A DNA stretch of 64,000 bases from Eucalyptus grandis (Eukaryota > Streptophyta > Magnoliopsida > Myrtales > Myrtaceae). Position 1 is the stretch's first letter; every line of letters starts with the position of its first letter. Shown here piece by piece: positions 52,787 through 64,000 of this stretch. The DNA lies in assembly GCF_016545825.1 (NCBI RefSeq), contig NC_052622.1:10855001-10919000 (forward strand), written 5' to 3'. The position numbers were made by a program, and so were the translations under genes. The notes beneath the pieces are model-generated. The model did no database searches. It was not told where the DNA came from and worked only from the letters and a program-made list of their open reading frames with translations.

Positions 52787-53949
52787 AGGCTGGTTTGTCT
52801 CTTTTCTCTTATTTTTGATCTGGTATGGTGTAACATCTGCGATATAGCATCACGTCGGAGATGTTGAAAGCAAGACAGAAGCCCTTAAGCCAATGCTTTT
52901 GAACATGGGACCGGCAATCTCAGCTATAGAAGGTCTTCCGGTGTGCCCTAGTTCGTGCCTCGTGGAACTCCAAGAAAAACCTATTTTTTCATATAAAGTC
53001 ATGAGTATATGTACAGATTAGACTAATCACGTACCAAGCTACAAGCTTCTATTTCAATTTCACACATTTTCATCCCCTTTTTCAATTGTTAGATTTAAGA
53101 TAGAAAATGACAAATATAAATTAGAATAGACAAACTCGAGCCTCTAGCACTCGAGAAAAGGCTACCAAATATTGCGTTGCTAAAATTTAACTAGCACATA
53201 TTTAGATGATTATTATATGACTATTTCCTTGAAATTTATCCTGCGACGAAATATCTTTCATCGAAAGTCATTTTTTGGCTTTTAGTCAAATGAAAGAGGT
53301 TCTATGACAACTCCAGAAAGCGAATCAACAACTTTACTTTGAACCAAATTATACAAATATAAACCATATTGGAATTAAATGAATGATGAAGCTTGAAAAG
53401 TACAACTATTATAAACGAAATTTAGTCCATCCAATCTAGATATGGCTTTCTCTATATAGGCTTGATGTTTTCAACATGGAAGCCTAGGCGTTGCATTGCT
53501 TGATCCACTAACAACTAGCCTGACGTTCCACGCCAGTGGTGCATCTGGTGTTTCTCCATTTTCTCTTATTTTTGGTCTGGTATGGTATAGCATCTGCAAT
53601 ACAGAAATGACGTTGGAGATGTTGGCAGCAAGACAGAAGCCCTTAAGCAGATGCCTCTGAACATGTGAACGGCAATCTCACCTATAGATGGTCTTCTGGT
53701 GTGCCCTAGTTCGTGCTTCGTGGATCTTCAAGAAAAACCTTTTATTTCATGGAAAATCAATGTATGTACATATTAGACTAGGGACGTAGTAAGGTCTATT
53801 TTAATTTCACAAATTTTCATCCCCTTTTTCAATTGTCAGATTTAAGATAGAAAATGACAAATGTAAATTAGAATAGATAAACTCGAGCCTCTAGCACTTG
53901 AGAAAAGGGTAACAAGTATTGCGTTACTAAAATTCAACTGGCACAAATA
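52787..53949. repeat. Second copy of the 750-bp unit pair
   Basis: Collinear with 40859-41990. Together with copy 5 of the LTR it forms the right half of a segmental duplication of this block. Confidence 0.5.
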
Positions 53950-54330
53950 GACAAAACTTCCTCTATTCTTATTGGAAAAAACCTTCTCCATTCGATATTC
54001 AGGCCGGTGGATACAAACAAGAACATCATTCTCCATTCGATATTCAGGCCGGTGGATACAAACAAGAACATCACCATATTTATGTGTAGTCATATCTAAA
54101 TTTCTAATGATGGCCCGAACTTCCAATTCATCCATTAAAAACATGATAAGAGGGAACTAAGTATAGAGGAAAATATGACCCATTAATAAAAGTGACAAAA
54201 TATTGATTATGAGACCACATGAATTATACAAGGTACAACAATCTTCGTTGAACCCCTTCAAAGTGTGTCACGAGCCAATGTCATTTTGTTATTGTGGAAA
54301 GATCTTCCACAACACTGACATCACATCTTA
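53950..54330 (-). pseudogene. TPS-J: intron 1/exon 5 chimeric relic
   Basis: 53950-54227 is TPS intron 1, containing a 45-bp tandem duplication (53984-54028 and 54029-54073). 54228-54330 is a broken exon 5, with the same joint as at 29377. It is cut on the right by LTR copy 6. Confidence 0.6.
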
Positions 54331-54344
54331 AAAAAAGGCAAACC

Positions 54345-56263
54345 ACCCCCCCTCCCTCCTCTCTTCTTTCTTCTGTCGTCTTCTTCCTCCATCGCCTCTG
54401 CCCCTCACGCGCGCAGAGGCCGACGACGCGCCAGAGGACGAGCTACGACGAGGGTAGATCAGCAGTGAGGAGACAAGCCTTCAATGCAAAACAGGAGACG
54501 CAAGTGGGCGGCTAAGCTGACGCCAGTTCGGCTGGTGGAGGGAGGCCGGTCGGCGCACCAAGGACCGCTGGCCTAGCCTCCGCCGACCGGCCCCCCCGCG
54601 CCTATAAATAGGGCGTCGAGGGAAGGCTAAAACCACGGCGAAGTGAGGGATCACCGGTAGCAAGCTTCGAAGACCTTCCCTGAGAGACTTCGGGGGAGGT
54701 TTGAAGGCCAGCAGCCGGAGATCTCAGATCTGGCCGGAGGAGGGGTGTTCTGAGCAGAGGAGGTTTGAGATCTGTAAGGCGGGGGTTGCAAGAGAGAGAA
54801 AGCCAGAACCAAGGAGGGAGAAGGCGTCGTCGAAGCTGCCGGCTGCCGTCCCCGTGCCAGGTCGTACCGTCCCCCAGACGCCGCGACCGAGCCCCTGTCC
54901 AACCGCTTTGTCCACCAGCTCAGTAGCCCCAAGATCCTTTGGCCCGACACCGGCTGCTACGCCGCTACTCTGCCCCGACGACCAGCCGAGGTGCCGCCTG
55001 CCATCTCGCCGACCAGCAACGCCACCGTGCCATACCCTCGCTGTGGACATGTAACAAACTGCCGACCAACACGTCGTCGCCGTCGCCTTTACTTCGAAAC
55101 CCTAGCCGTCACCGTCCACTTCAATACCAGGTCTGATGTGGTCGCCGTCTACCCTCGCCCGCTCCCCACAGATGCCGCTACTCTGCCCCACAATGACCCA
55201 GCCTCTCACCAACTGTGGCCAAGTCTCACGTCGTCACTGCCGCGTTCGTCGATCCCCGACACAAGTCCCAGCTGCTGCTACTGTATCGCAACGCCGTCCC
55301 CGTTAGTGGTTTGTAGCCATCATCGCCGTTGTGGTCGCCGTCAAGCCCGCCGTCACCGCTGTCGTCGTCGCCATCGTTGTCGCCATCCGCCCGGTGACAC
55401 CTCGGCCCCCCTCACCAGCGCCGCAAAGGAGCAAAGGGGAGAGGAGGCCGGGAACCGAGTCGATTCACGGGTCTGTCCGGCTCAGTTTCCTTTTTCCTGG
55501 GTAGGGTTCCAGACAACCTAGGTCATCGCGCGTGGGCCGGCTTTTTCCCTAAGTCGGGCCCTTTTTAGAAAATAGGGCTATTTTGATTTGGGCCGGGCTT
55601 TTTAAAAAAAAAGGAACAAAATCTCGGGCCGGGGCTGCGTTGCAAGCCCGTCCGGGTCTTGGGCAGACGGCCCGAGTCGGACCAACCGGGATCCGACCCG
55701 GTTCGTTTTTATAATATATTAATAATTTAATAATTTAATCAATAAAAAGTAAATTTATTTTTCAGAAAATCAAAAAATAAAAATAATTCATATTTTCTCA
55801 AAAAAGCCAAAAAGTTAGAAAAAGCCAAAATAGACTTATGTTTTCCAGAAAATCAAAAATCTAAAAAATGCTTTTTATGTTAAAAAAATGAGAAAAAATA
55901 AATGTTTTTCCTCCTCAAATGTATGGAAAATCTCTCAAAAATCCAAAAAGTCTTAGGATTTAAACAAGATTAGGTAGCAATAAGTCATTAATGATTAACT
56001 AGTATAATCTAGTCATCAATCCTAGTTTCTCCGATTGTACATGAGCAAGTATTACTCTCAATACTTCACTTGAGTTTCTAATCAAACTACTTCAAATTGA
56101 TTAGTGGCGACTCCTTTTAGAATTAACTATGAAAAATATCAAATTATTAAGTCGTGAATTGGTGAACTTGGGAGAGCCAGACTAAGCCTAATAAACCTAA
56201 CCAAACCATTAGCCTCCATCGACGCCCGCCCTAATCGGGCATAAAAAAAAAGAGGTCGTGACA
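54345..56263 (+). repeat. Long LTR-like repeat, copy 6
   Basis: A TATA-like cctataaatagggcg lies at about 54600, followed by a GC-rich leader, a long AT-rich part and the family tail ending gtcgtgaca. The flank to the right is the core of the 1-kb TIR element, so it probably inserted in such an element; no primer-binding site is convincing. Proline/Arg-rich ORFs (for example 54991-55521) are not genes. Confidence 0.5.
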
Positions 56264-56524
56264 ATTGGTGACGATGTCATAGAGGCCATCTTCTTCTCCT
56301 TCAATTGATGGTGGGTGATCCTCCCTTCAACGTGCACACAACCAATGGGCTCTCTCTTTTTCTTTGATTTGCTAGCCATCAGGGTGTTGTCCGTCTCCCA
56401 GATCTAATGAGGCACCCTCGCCTAACCACTGGCGAGGGCTCTCCTCGCCGAATCTAGGTAAGGTTGACCTCGTTGTCACTAGGCCAGGCGAGCCCACGGC
56501 ATTATCACTCTTTCAAGTCTTATC
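56264..56524. other. Piece of TIR-element core, then a TPS 3' flank scrap
   Basis: 56270-56500 matches 30296-30530 (tggtgggtgatcctcccttc landmark). 56501-56523 (attatcactctttcaagtct) matches the TPS spacer at 33288-33310. The Sirevirus LTR begins immediately after. Confidence 0.5.
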
Positions 56525-57445
56525 TGTTGAAGAAATCTTTCCGGAATATTTTGAAGCTGACAAAACGTTTCTATCAGTCTAGTCTGAAGTTTTGCAGACT
56601 CTTCTATTAAAGTCTGAAGACCTCCGGAACTACCAGACTCAAGACTAAAAGTCTATTCTCATTGACAGTTTCTAATCCATTGAAGAAAGGCTATCCAGAT
56701 CTACTTCATTAAGGATTTGGCCTTATCGACTGGAGAAGATCTCTTGGCTGGATATGACATAACGGATTCCTTTATTCAAATTCAGAATGATTAAAGATCC
56801 GATGATTGGCGAAGTATTCTTGGAAGGTTCTACTTATGGAAACCAAGATCCTGATTGTATGGGCGAGTAGGATTGATGAGCTATCGACATGTTCCTTTAA
56901 TAGCTCGAATAATCTTCCTAATTGTTTCTTTCAAACGGGAGGATTGGAAGAATTCCTTTGATAAGTGCCAACGGGTATGATGGCACAAAGGAGTATAAAA
57001 GGAAGACGTTCCAATTGTTCGAGGTGAGTACGATAGAAGAATTCCAAAGTCTGAAGCTCTTTGATTCTTAGTCAATTCATTTGCTGAACGAAATCTTGTA
57101 CGCAAAAAAAGAGTCTATACTTTGAGATACCTTGAGGAAGTGTGATAGAATATCTACACTGTGGAATCAAGGGAAAGCAGTGCTGTAACATTTCTCTTGT
57201 TCATAGTGAAATCTAGCCAGTGGGCTGTCAATGCAGAAGAGTGGACGTAGGCTTGAAATAAGCCGAACCACTATAAATCTTGTGTTCAATTTTCTCTTCC
57301 CTACTCTCTGCTTTACTTTAATCGTAGTTCGATTTGTTAACCAAATGAGAGCTTCCTTTCTAATTTGTCTAGTGTTGCTTTCATATCTCGAGAAATTATT
57401 TAAACACCTATTCACCCCCTCTAGGTGCTATTACTAGCTATATCA
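56525..57445 (+). repeat. 5' LTR of a Sirevirus-type copia element (921 bp)
   Basis: Begins TGTTGAAGAAATC and ends just before the primer-binding site at ...ctatatca. A TATA box (TATAAAA) lies at 56994-57000 and the cacccc(c)tctaggtgctatta motif typical of SIRE-type LTR ends at about 57413-57433. Confidence 0.7.
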
Positions 57446-57446
57446 A

Positions 57447-57461
57447 TTGGTATCAGAGCCC
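57447..57461 (+). other. Primer-binding site (tRNA-Met type)
   Basis: ttggtatcagagccc, directly after the LTR; complementary to the 3' end of initiator tRNA-Met, as in plant copia elements. Confidence 0.85.
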
Positions 57462-57507
57462 ATGTACTCACTTTGTTTGAAGTGTTTTACTTCAGAGTTA
57501 AAGATCC

Positions 57508-58963
57508 ATGGCTAGTATGCTAGCTCCAGGGCTGGTGGAAGGACAGAGCAATACCAGACCACCTTACTTTGATGGAAAGGATTACAACATCTAGAAAAAC
57601 AAGATGAAAGCGTTTTTACGATCAAATGATCCTTTGGAATGGGACGTTGTAGAAAAAGGAATCACTCCTAAAGCTGCATCTGTCACAGAAAGAGGAAAAG
57701 AAACTGTTGAGTCAAGTGAAATGACTCAGGAAGAGATAATCAAGAGACAAGCTCTTGATGCAAAAGCAATTTATTCTTTATATTGTGCTTTATCACCTAC
57801 TGAATATAATAGAATATCTTCTTGTGATACAGCAAAAGAAGTATGGGATAGATTGCATATCACCTATGAAGGAACTGATCGAGTGAAAGAGACCAGAATC
57901 AATATTCTCATCGATCAATATGAAGCCTTCAAAATGAAATCAAGAGAATCTATAATTGACATATTTAGTCGTTTTACATAAATCGTAAATGGTCTTCAAA
58001 ATCAAGGTCAACCAATTTCTGATCCCATGAAGGTAAATAAGTTACTGCGTGGACTCTCCAAGGATTGGAATCACATAAAGACCTCAATAAGAGAGACACA
58101 AATAATCATGCCACTATCCGTCGATGAGTTGGTTGGAACTCTTGGTCTTATGAAGTGGAACGAATCAATGAAGATGAAGATCCTAAAGGTAAGAAATCCA
58201 TTGCATTAAAATCCAATGATGATTCGATGTCACAGATTCTGAAGACGATATGGATGATGAGGAGCTTGCTCTCATGATAAGAAGATTCAAAAAGCTGAAC
58301 AGAAAAGGAAGAAGATTCAATCCAAAGAAACAGAGTTTTCAAAAGCAACAGACCAAGTCTGTTGATGATGATGAATCAAACAAAGATGTAGTCGCTTTGA
58401 ATGTAAGAAAAAGGGACACATCGGACCCAACCGTTGTCCTCTTCGAAAAAGAAGAAATGAAAAGCTGAAAAGTATCGAAAAGCTCTTAAAGCGAAACACG
58501 GAGTGATACAGAGTGTGAAGAAAGTGATGATGATTATGCCAATATATGTCTAATGGCACAATCGGATTCTGAATCAAACTCCGAGATAGACTCAGATTCA
58601 GACAGTGAATTTGAGGTAAGTAACTTTAAAATCCCTGTTAAAGTTTCCAAATACATTGATGAGCTGTGTTTTAGTCTTAAGACTTCTCTTAAAAGGATTT
58701 CCGAACTTAAAAAGGAAAACTCTGCACTAAAACAACAGGAAAATGTTTTGAAAGAAAAGTTGAAACATCTAGACACGAATGTTTCTACTCTTAAAGAAAG
58801 CGAAGATAATCTATTGAAAGAAAATGCATTTTTAAAAAATGACTTATCAAATATTTCAAAAAGATTTTCAATAGGATATGAGAAACTTGAAAAAATTCTT
58901 TCAGCACAAAAACCTTATTTCAATAAATCTGGTTTAGGAATGACAGCGAAACCATTCCTTTAA
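57508..58963 (+). pseudogene. Sirevirus gag, broken
   Basis: The ATG at 57508 opens a gag frame. An in-frame TAG at 57592-57594 stands where a conserved Trp is expected, TAA follows at 57979-57981, and there is a frameshift near 58150-58200. A zinc-knuckle-like block (FECKKKGHIGPN, about 58395) is degenerate and out of frame. The region at 58553-58963 encodes a 136-aa acidic, then coiled-coil-like segment rich in Lys/Glu/Leu heptads, usual for the extended gag of this lineage. Lesions are described only, not corrected. Confidence 0.8.
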
Positions 58964-61900
58964 TTGATTTTCCTAAAGTGAAGGAAAGAATTAAGCAGAG
59001 ACCTTCAAAGACATTTTACAAAAATCATTTTCAAAAAGTGTTTGTAAAACCGGTGGGTCGAAATGCTCTCGGATGTTCAAAGTGCAATAGTGCAGATCAT
59101 TTTGAAAAATAGTGTCCTATGGTTTGGAAACCTGTTAAGAAAGTATGGGCAAAAACTGCATATCATACTAACACCAATGGACCCAAGAAAATATGGGTAC
59201 CAAAGAAAGCTTGAGTTTCTCTTTTAAATACAGGTTACTATAAAAAAAAAAGGTAAAATGGTATCTGGATAGTGGATGCTCAAGACATATGACAGGAGAC
59301 TCAAATTGTTTCATAAAGCTCGTTCAAGTAAATGGTGGAAAAGTCTCATTTGGAGGAAACAACAAAGGAAGAATTGTGAGATTTGGAACTGTAAAGATTG
59401 GAAACCTCACAATAAGCAATGTTTCCCTAGTGGAAGGACTCAACTACAATATGCTCAGTATCAGTCAGCTGTGTGACACTGGTTTCAAAATCAATTTTCA
59501 AGAGGGAATATGTTTAGGAATCAGTAAAGACTCTACTCAGTCATTCATGGGCCGAAGACATGGAAATATCTACCTCTTGGATGTGAAACCAGATGAATCG
59601 CAATGTCTAATCTCAATTCAAGATGAAGCAAGCTTATGGCACGAAAGCTTGGGCACATCAATATGAAGCGAGATAGCCAAAATTTCAGCAAAGAAGCTTG
59701 TTCGTGGTCTACCCAAATTATCATACCAAAAGTCGATCTATGTACACCATGCGTATTGGGAAAAGGGTAAGAAATTCCTTTAAACCAATAAATCAAGTTT
59801 CCATTAATCGTGTACTGCAGGCTTACGCATATGGACCTTTCGGACCTACCGAACTCGAGTATTGGAGGTAAGAAATATTGCCTAGTAATTGTGGATGATT
59901 ACTCATGATTTACTTGGGTATATTTCCTGGCAAGTAAGTCTAAAACTTTCTCTTACTTTGAAAAGTTTGCAAAAAATGTTCAAAATGAAAAAGGGTATGT
60001 TATCTCGAGTATAAGAACAGATCATGGAAGTGAATTTGAAAATCATGATTTTACAAAATTCTGTGATGAATCTGGTTTTCAGCATGTGTTCTCCTCTCCA
60101 TATACTCGAGCAAAATGGAGTTGTGGAAAGAAAGAACAGATCGCTTCAAGAAATGGCTAGAACTCTTTTAATTGAAAGTAACATCTCTTCACGTTTTTGG
60201 GCTGAAGCAGTTTCAATAGCATGTTACATTATAAATAGAGTTTTTCTAAGGCCTATTTTGGCTATATCTTGCTTTCTTAGTGTAATTAGACATTTATTTG
60301 CTCACATATTGAAAAAAAAATTGCCCTATGAGATATTCAAAGGAAAGAAGCCTATTGTTTCATATTTTCATGTGTTCGGATGCAAATGCTTTATATTGAA
60401 AAATGCAAATGATAGAGTTGGTAAGTTTGAAGAAAAATCATATGAAGGAATCTTCCTTGATATTCTACCTTAAGCAAAGCCTACAGAGTCTATAACAAAA
60501 AGAGTCAATCTGTGGAGGAATCAATGAATGTCAAATTCCAGGATTCTATGCAAAATGAATATGCTCAGACTCATCTTGAAGAATCGAACTGCTCCAGACT
60601 TTACAAAGTCTAAATCTCAAGAAGCAACTCGGACTCGAAAGACCAAAGCAACAAATGGTTATTGAAGATTCAAATGAAGGAAGTGATCATCAACCTAACA
60701 AATCAACCAAGAATGCGGAAGCATAAGTCCAATCATCCCAAAGACCTCATTATTGGCGACATTAATGAAGGAATTCGTACAAGATCCAAAAGGCGCGAAG
60801 AGTCTAGCGCTGTGGCTCTTATTTCTGAAATAGAACCAAAAAGCATAGAAGAAGCTTTATCTGATGAAAGCTGGATTGAAGCTATGCAAGAAGAACTCAG
60901 ACAATTCAGTATAAATGATGTCTGGGAGTTAACTCATAAACCAAAAGGTAAATCTATTATTGGAGCTAAATGGGTTTTTAGGAACAAGATGAACGAAAAA
61001 GGTAAAGTCGTAAGAAACAAAGCAAGACTCGTGGCCAAGGGATATACGCAAGAAGAAGGGATAGACTATGACGAAACTTACGCACCAGTAGCAAGGTTAG
61101 AAGCAATTCGATTATTACTTGCTTTTGCTTGTTATAAGAATTTCAGGTTATTCCAAATGGACGTCAAAAGTGCTTTCCTGAATGGATTTATCCATGAGGA
61201 AGTCTATGTGGAACAACCACCTGGGTTTGAAGACCCAAGGAAGCCAGACTCAGTATTCAGACTGAAAAAAGCCTTGTATGGATTAAAGCAAGCTCCCCGA
61301 GCTTGGTACGACAGGCTAAGTAAGTTTTTAATTCAAAATGGATTTGAAAAAGGTAAAGTAGACACTACTCTGTTTATCAAAAGAGAAAGCAAAAGTTTTC
61401 TACTTGTTCAAATATATGTTGATGATATCATTTTTGGATCATCTAATGAAAGTTTGTGCAAGAAATTTTCTAAGTCTATGCAGGATGAATTTGAAATGAG
61501 CATGATGGGTGAACTAAACTACTTTCTTGGACTTCAAGTGAAACAATTGAAGGAAGGGACTTTTATTCATCAAGAAAAATATGCTAATGATGTTGTCAAA
61601 AAGTTTGGACCGGAAAACTTCAAAAAGACTGATATACCAATGTCAAGTTCCTTGAAGATAGACAAAGATGAAGAAGGAAAGAAAGTTGACCAGAAGCTAT
61701 ACAGGAGTATCATCGGTTCACTTCTTTATCTTACTGCTTCTAAACCTGACATTTTGTTTAGTGTTTGCATTTGTGCCAGATTTCAAGCAGATCCTAAAGA
61801 ATCTCATCTAAGTGCTGCAAAGCGTATTATCAAATACATTGCTTCAACTTCAAGCATCGGCCTTTGGTATCCTAAAAGGGAGACTTTACTCTTCTTGGAT

Positions 61901-62369
61901 ATTCGAGACGCGAGATCTAGCCGGTTGCGAGTTGATAGAAAGAGCACCTCGGGTACTTGTCGTTACTTGGAAGCGGGGACAGTGTCTTGGTTTTCAAGGA
62001 AGCAAAATACAGTAGCTCTTTCTACAACAGAAGCAGTATGTAGCCTTTGGAAGTTGTTGTTCACAAATTCTGTGGATAAAACAACAGCTAAGAGACTTTG
62101 GAATTGAAGATTCATGCACGGAGATTAAGCGTGACAACACCGGTGCAATCAATCTCACCAAAAATCCAATTCTTCACTCAAGAGCAAAGCATATAGAGAT
62201 TCGACATCACTTCATTAGAGATCATGTTCAAAATGGAGAAGTTTCGATTTAGTTTGTTGACTCAAAGAACCAACTAGCGGATATATTTACGAAGCCTTTG
62301 GAGAAAAATCAATTTGAAATCATCCGTTCTAGACTCAACATCTTGAAGCTTGAAGAAGTTAAAGTCTAA
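58964..62369 (+). pseudogene. Sirevirus pol, broken (PR, INT, RT, RNase H)
   Basis: Order is copia type. A second CxxCx4H knuckle (about 59080) is followed by TAG at 59110-59112 and TGA at 59212. Protease DSGCSRHM starts at 59268. The integrase zinc region is frameshifted near 59650. The integrase core (RTDHGSEFE, about 60015) is frameshifted near 60100 and has an extra segment of about 70 bp at 60247-60318. The long open reverse transcriptase/RNase H frame at 60662-62107 includes YVDDII from 61415, then is frameshifted near 62035. A final FTKPL block and stop lie at 62367-62369. Relatively young but not autonomous. Confidence 0.85.
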
Positions 62370-62778
62370 AGACTCTCAATCTCAGACAATCATGGTTCTT
62401 GATTGTAAGTCATTTTATTTTCTCTTTTATTAAATCTCGTAAAGGTACGATCATTTATCCATTCATAATTTATTTATGCTATCTTCAATTTCCGTGAAAA
62501 GTGCAATTTTTCCTTTTCAAAAGAGTTAATGGCAGTTATCTATTTTTGAAAAAGGCAGTTATTTTTTTTTTTAAAATGTATCTTTTAACCTTCCTTTACG
62601 ACGTTTGGCATTCTCCCGTTTCGACTAAGCTATATACAGTCAGTTCCTCTTCACTTAACTCCAAAACCCTAAAAAGCATTGATCTTTCATTCCTGTCTTT
62701 CTCCCTTGTTTAATCTTCGAAAAAGTTGTCATCTTTCTTGGGAAAGTCAAGGAAGGAATCTCTCAAAAACTGAGAAAG
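62370..62778 (+). other. Pol to env-like spacer
   Basis: AT-rich, with no extended frame. A leader of this kind before the env-like ORF is usual in Sireviruses. Confidence 0.4.
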
Positions 62779-63954
62779 ATGTCGTCTTCAAGAAAGTCTT
62801 CGAGGATTGCAAGTAGGGGACCACGGCGAATGAGTAAGGGGCCTACTCACTTTGATCTCACCGAGGAAGAGGAGTCACCAAGTCAACAGCAGAGCCCACA
62901 ACATTCTCAGCAACGTCATTCTCCACCATCTAGTCCACAGAATACTGTTCATCAACAAGAGGAAGAAATCGTCGAAGACGCAGATTCTGTAAGAGTTCAA
63001 AAGCCCTCTTTTATTTATAAGCTTTACCGTGCTTTAAAGAGCATTGGTACTCCATTGAACTACATCGATGAGTTTCTTAAGGACAAGGGATATGGGAATG
63101 AGTACATCTTTTTGCGAAAAATGGAGAGTTTGGAAATTGCTCCTAAGGGGTTGGTAGAAAAAACCCTTGCAAATATCCCAAGTGATCCGCGTGTTGGGGG
63201 ATTTAATCCGATAGATGGAAATGATGATGACAGATTGTACAAAGAATTTCAACCAAGAATGGGTGTTGCGGCGAAAATTCGAGGAAAAAGAACAGAGTTG
63301 TTTATATCAAAGGAACAGAATGATCTATACTCCAAATTGTTGAAACGTGGGGTGATAAACCCTAGGAGTGTAGATTTTGATTTCCTTGATGCTGTGAATG
63401 TCAATTTGAGGGAAAAGTTCAGTTTTCTTCAACTTGAACAGTTATGTTTTGACACCACAGAAGCTTATGCTCAATTAACTGCATATTTCTATTCAAATCT
63501 TAGTTTCTTGGATGCGAATAGAATCTCCTTCAGTGTCCGAGATCAGGACTTTGTAGTGGATGTGGATATATTGGCAGATGTTATTGGGGTTGAGAGAGGA
63601 AGATATCAACCCATCAGTGTCTCTATAGCTCGTGCCACATTGGAACTTGTTAAAGACAAAATGACAGAGGGAATGATTTCCTATTCAAGGATGCATGCGT
63701 TCAACATTCTGCTTCACAAGATTGTTATCAATTGCCTCAGACCCAAATTAACTTCCAAGACTGATGTTTCTAACTCAGAGGCAAAGCTGATGTACGCCAT
63801 CAATGCTGGGAAAACGTTTTCTCTTCCTCACACTATTCTATTTCACATGTATAGAGCAGTGGTGAAGGACAAGGGCCAACTTCCTTATCCAGGTCTTGTG
63901 TCAAAGATATTCAGACATTTGAATATTCAGCCTCCACAAATTCTCTGCGTTTGA
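62779..63954 (+). CDS. Env-like ORF of the Sirevirus, 391 aa
   Basis: Uninterrupted frame after pol, at the position of the envelope-like ORF of SIRE/Maximus elements. The N-terminus is basic and Ser/Arg-rich (MSSSRKSSRIASRG). A Gln/Ser/Pro-rich low-complexity segment covers about residues 30-70, and a mixed alpha-type domain starts around residue 75 (PSFIYKLYRALKSIG). I see no signal peptide or convincing membrane segment. Homologues in this lineage are often longer, so the stop at 63952 may be premature. Function in plants is unknown; the name reflects position only. Confidence 0.6.
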   Translation: MSSSRKSSRIASRGPRRMSKGPTHFDLTEEEESPSQQQSPQHSQQRHSPPSSPQNTVHQQEEEIVEDADSVRVQKPSFIYKLYRALKSIGTPLNYIDEFLKDKGYGNEYIFLRKMESLEIAPKGLVEKTLANIPSDPRVGGFNPIDGNDDDRLYKEFQPRMGVAAKIRGKRTELFISKEQNDLYSKLLKRGVINPRSVDFDFLDAVNVNLREKFSFLQLEQLCFDTTEAYAQLTAYFYSNLSFLDANRISFSVRDQDFVVDVDILADVIGVERGRYQPISVSIARATLELVKDKMTEGMISYSRMHAFNILLHKIVINCLRPKLTSKTDVSNSEAKLMYAINAGKTFSLPHTILFHMYRAVVKDKGQLPYPGLVSKIFRHLNIQPPQILCV

Positions 63955-64000
63955 TCTTGTGACAAAATGGTGGTAGGACTGAAAATGGTGTCCAAAATGC

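Noticed and set aside
54991..55521. 176-aa Arg/Pro/His-rich ORF
   Set aside because: Low-complexity translation of a CG-rich LTR leader; it overlaps other open frames and has no domain.

Overview
The window looks like nuclear DNA of a dicot tree. Its backbone is a tandem array of terpene synthase (TPS) genes, all on the minus strand. They have the seven-exon structure, plastid-targeting leader and RRx8W, DDxxD and NDxx(S/T)xxxE motifs of the TPS-b (monoterpene/isoprene) clade. From memory the proteins look most like Myrtaceae (eucalypt-type) TPS-b enzymes; this was not searched. All exon models are my own reading of splice sites and reading frames.

Three copies read as complete: TPS-A (7336-11168, 579 aa), TPS-G (33810-37172, 586 aa) and TPS-H (43368-47314, 589 aa). 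Two are nearly whole but broken. TPS-C (18298-22232) has a stop in exon 1 and a frameshift in exon 6. TPS-D (22768-25124) has lost exon 1 and the end of exon 7 and has a frameshift. The rest are relics: 2560-2706, 12378-16614, 27640-28935, 29378-32110, 50585-50753 and 53950-54330. Several relics share one structure in which a TIR element of about 1 kb replaces exon 3 and half of exon 2, so an already dead gene was amplified along the array.

Layout from left to right: the 3' end of a Ty1-copia element inserted in a TPS exon 4 (1-2706); a 2.75-kb solo-LTR-like repeat (3597-6349); TPS-A; a relic carrying two TIR elements (12.4-16.6 kb); TPS-C and TPS-D almost touching (18.3-25.1 kb); a copia gag-protease fragment (26.3-27.5 kb); two joined relics (27.6-32.1 kb); TPS-G; a block of long GC-rich LTR-like repeats (38.2-42.4 kb); TPS-H, with an LTR against its stop codon; a second, longer version of the LTR block (48.7-54 kb) holding a TPS exon 1 relic and a hAT-like insertion; another long LTR (54.3-56.3 kb); and a Sirevirus-type copia element (56,525 to the window end) with decayed gag-pol and an open env-like ORF.

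Intact enzymes would act in plastids on C10 (or C5) prenyl diphosphates, ionised by Mg/Mn ions held by DDxxD and NDxx(S/T)xxxE. Product specificity cannot be read from the sequence. The most informative features are the records of array evolution: an intron-3 chimera (TPS-C), a 3'-end-to-promoter fusion (TPS-D/TPS-C), a deletion joint present at two loci, and two DNA transposon insertions with target duplications and matching empty sites inside the same window. I found no rRNA, tRNA, CRISPR or bacterial-type features.
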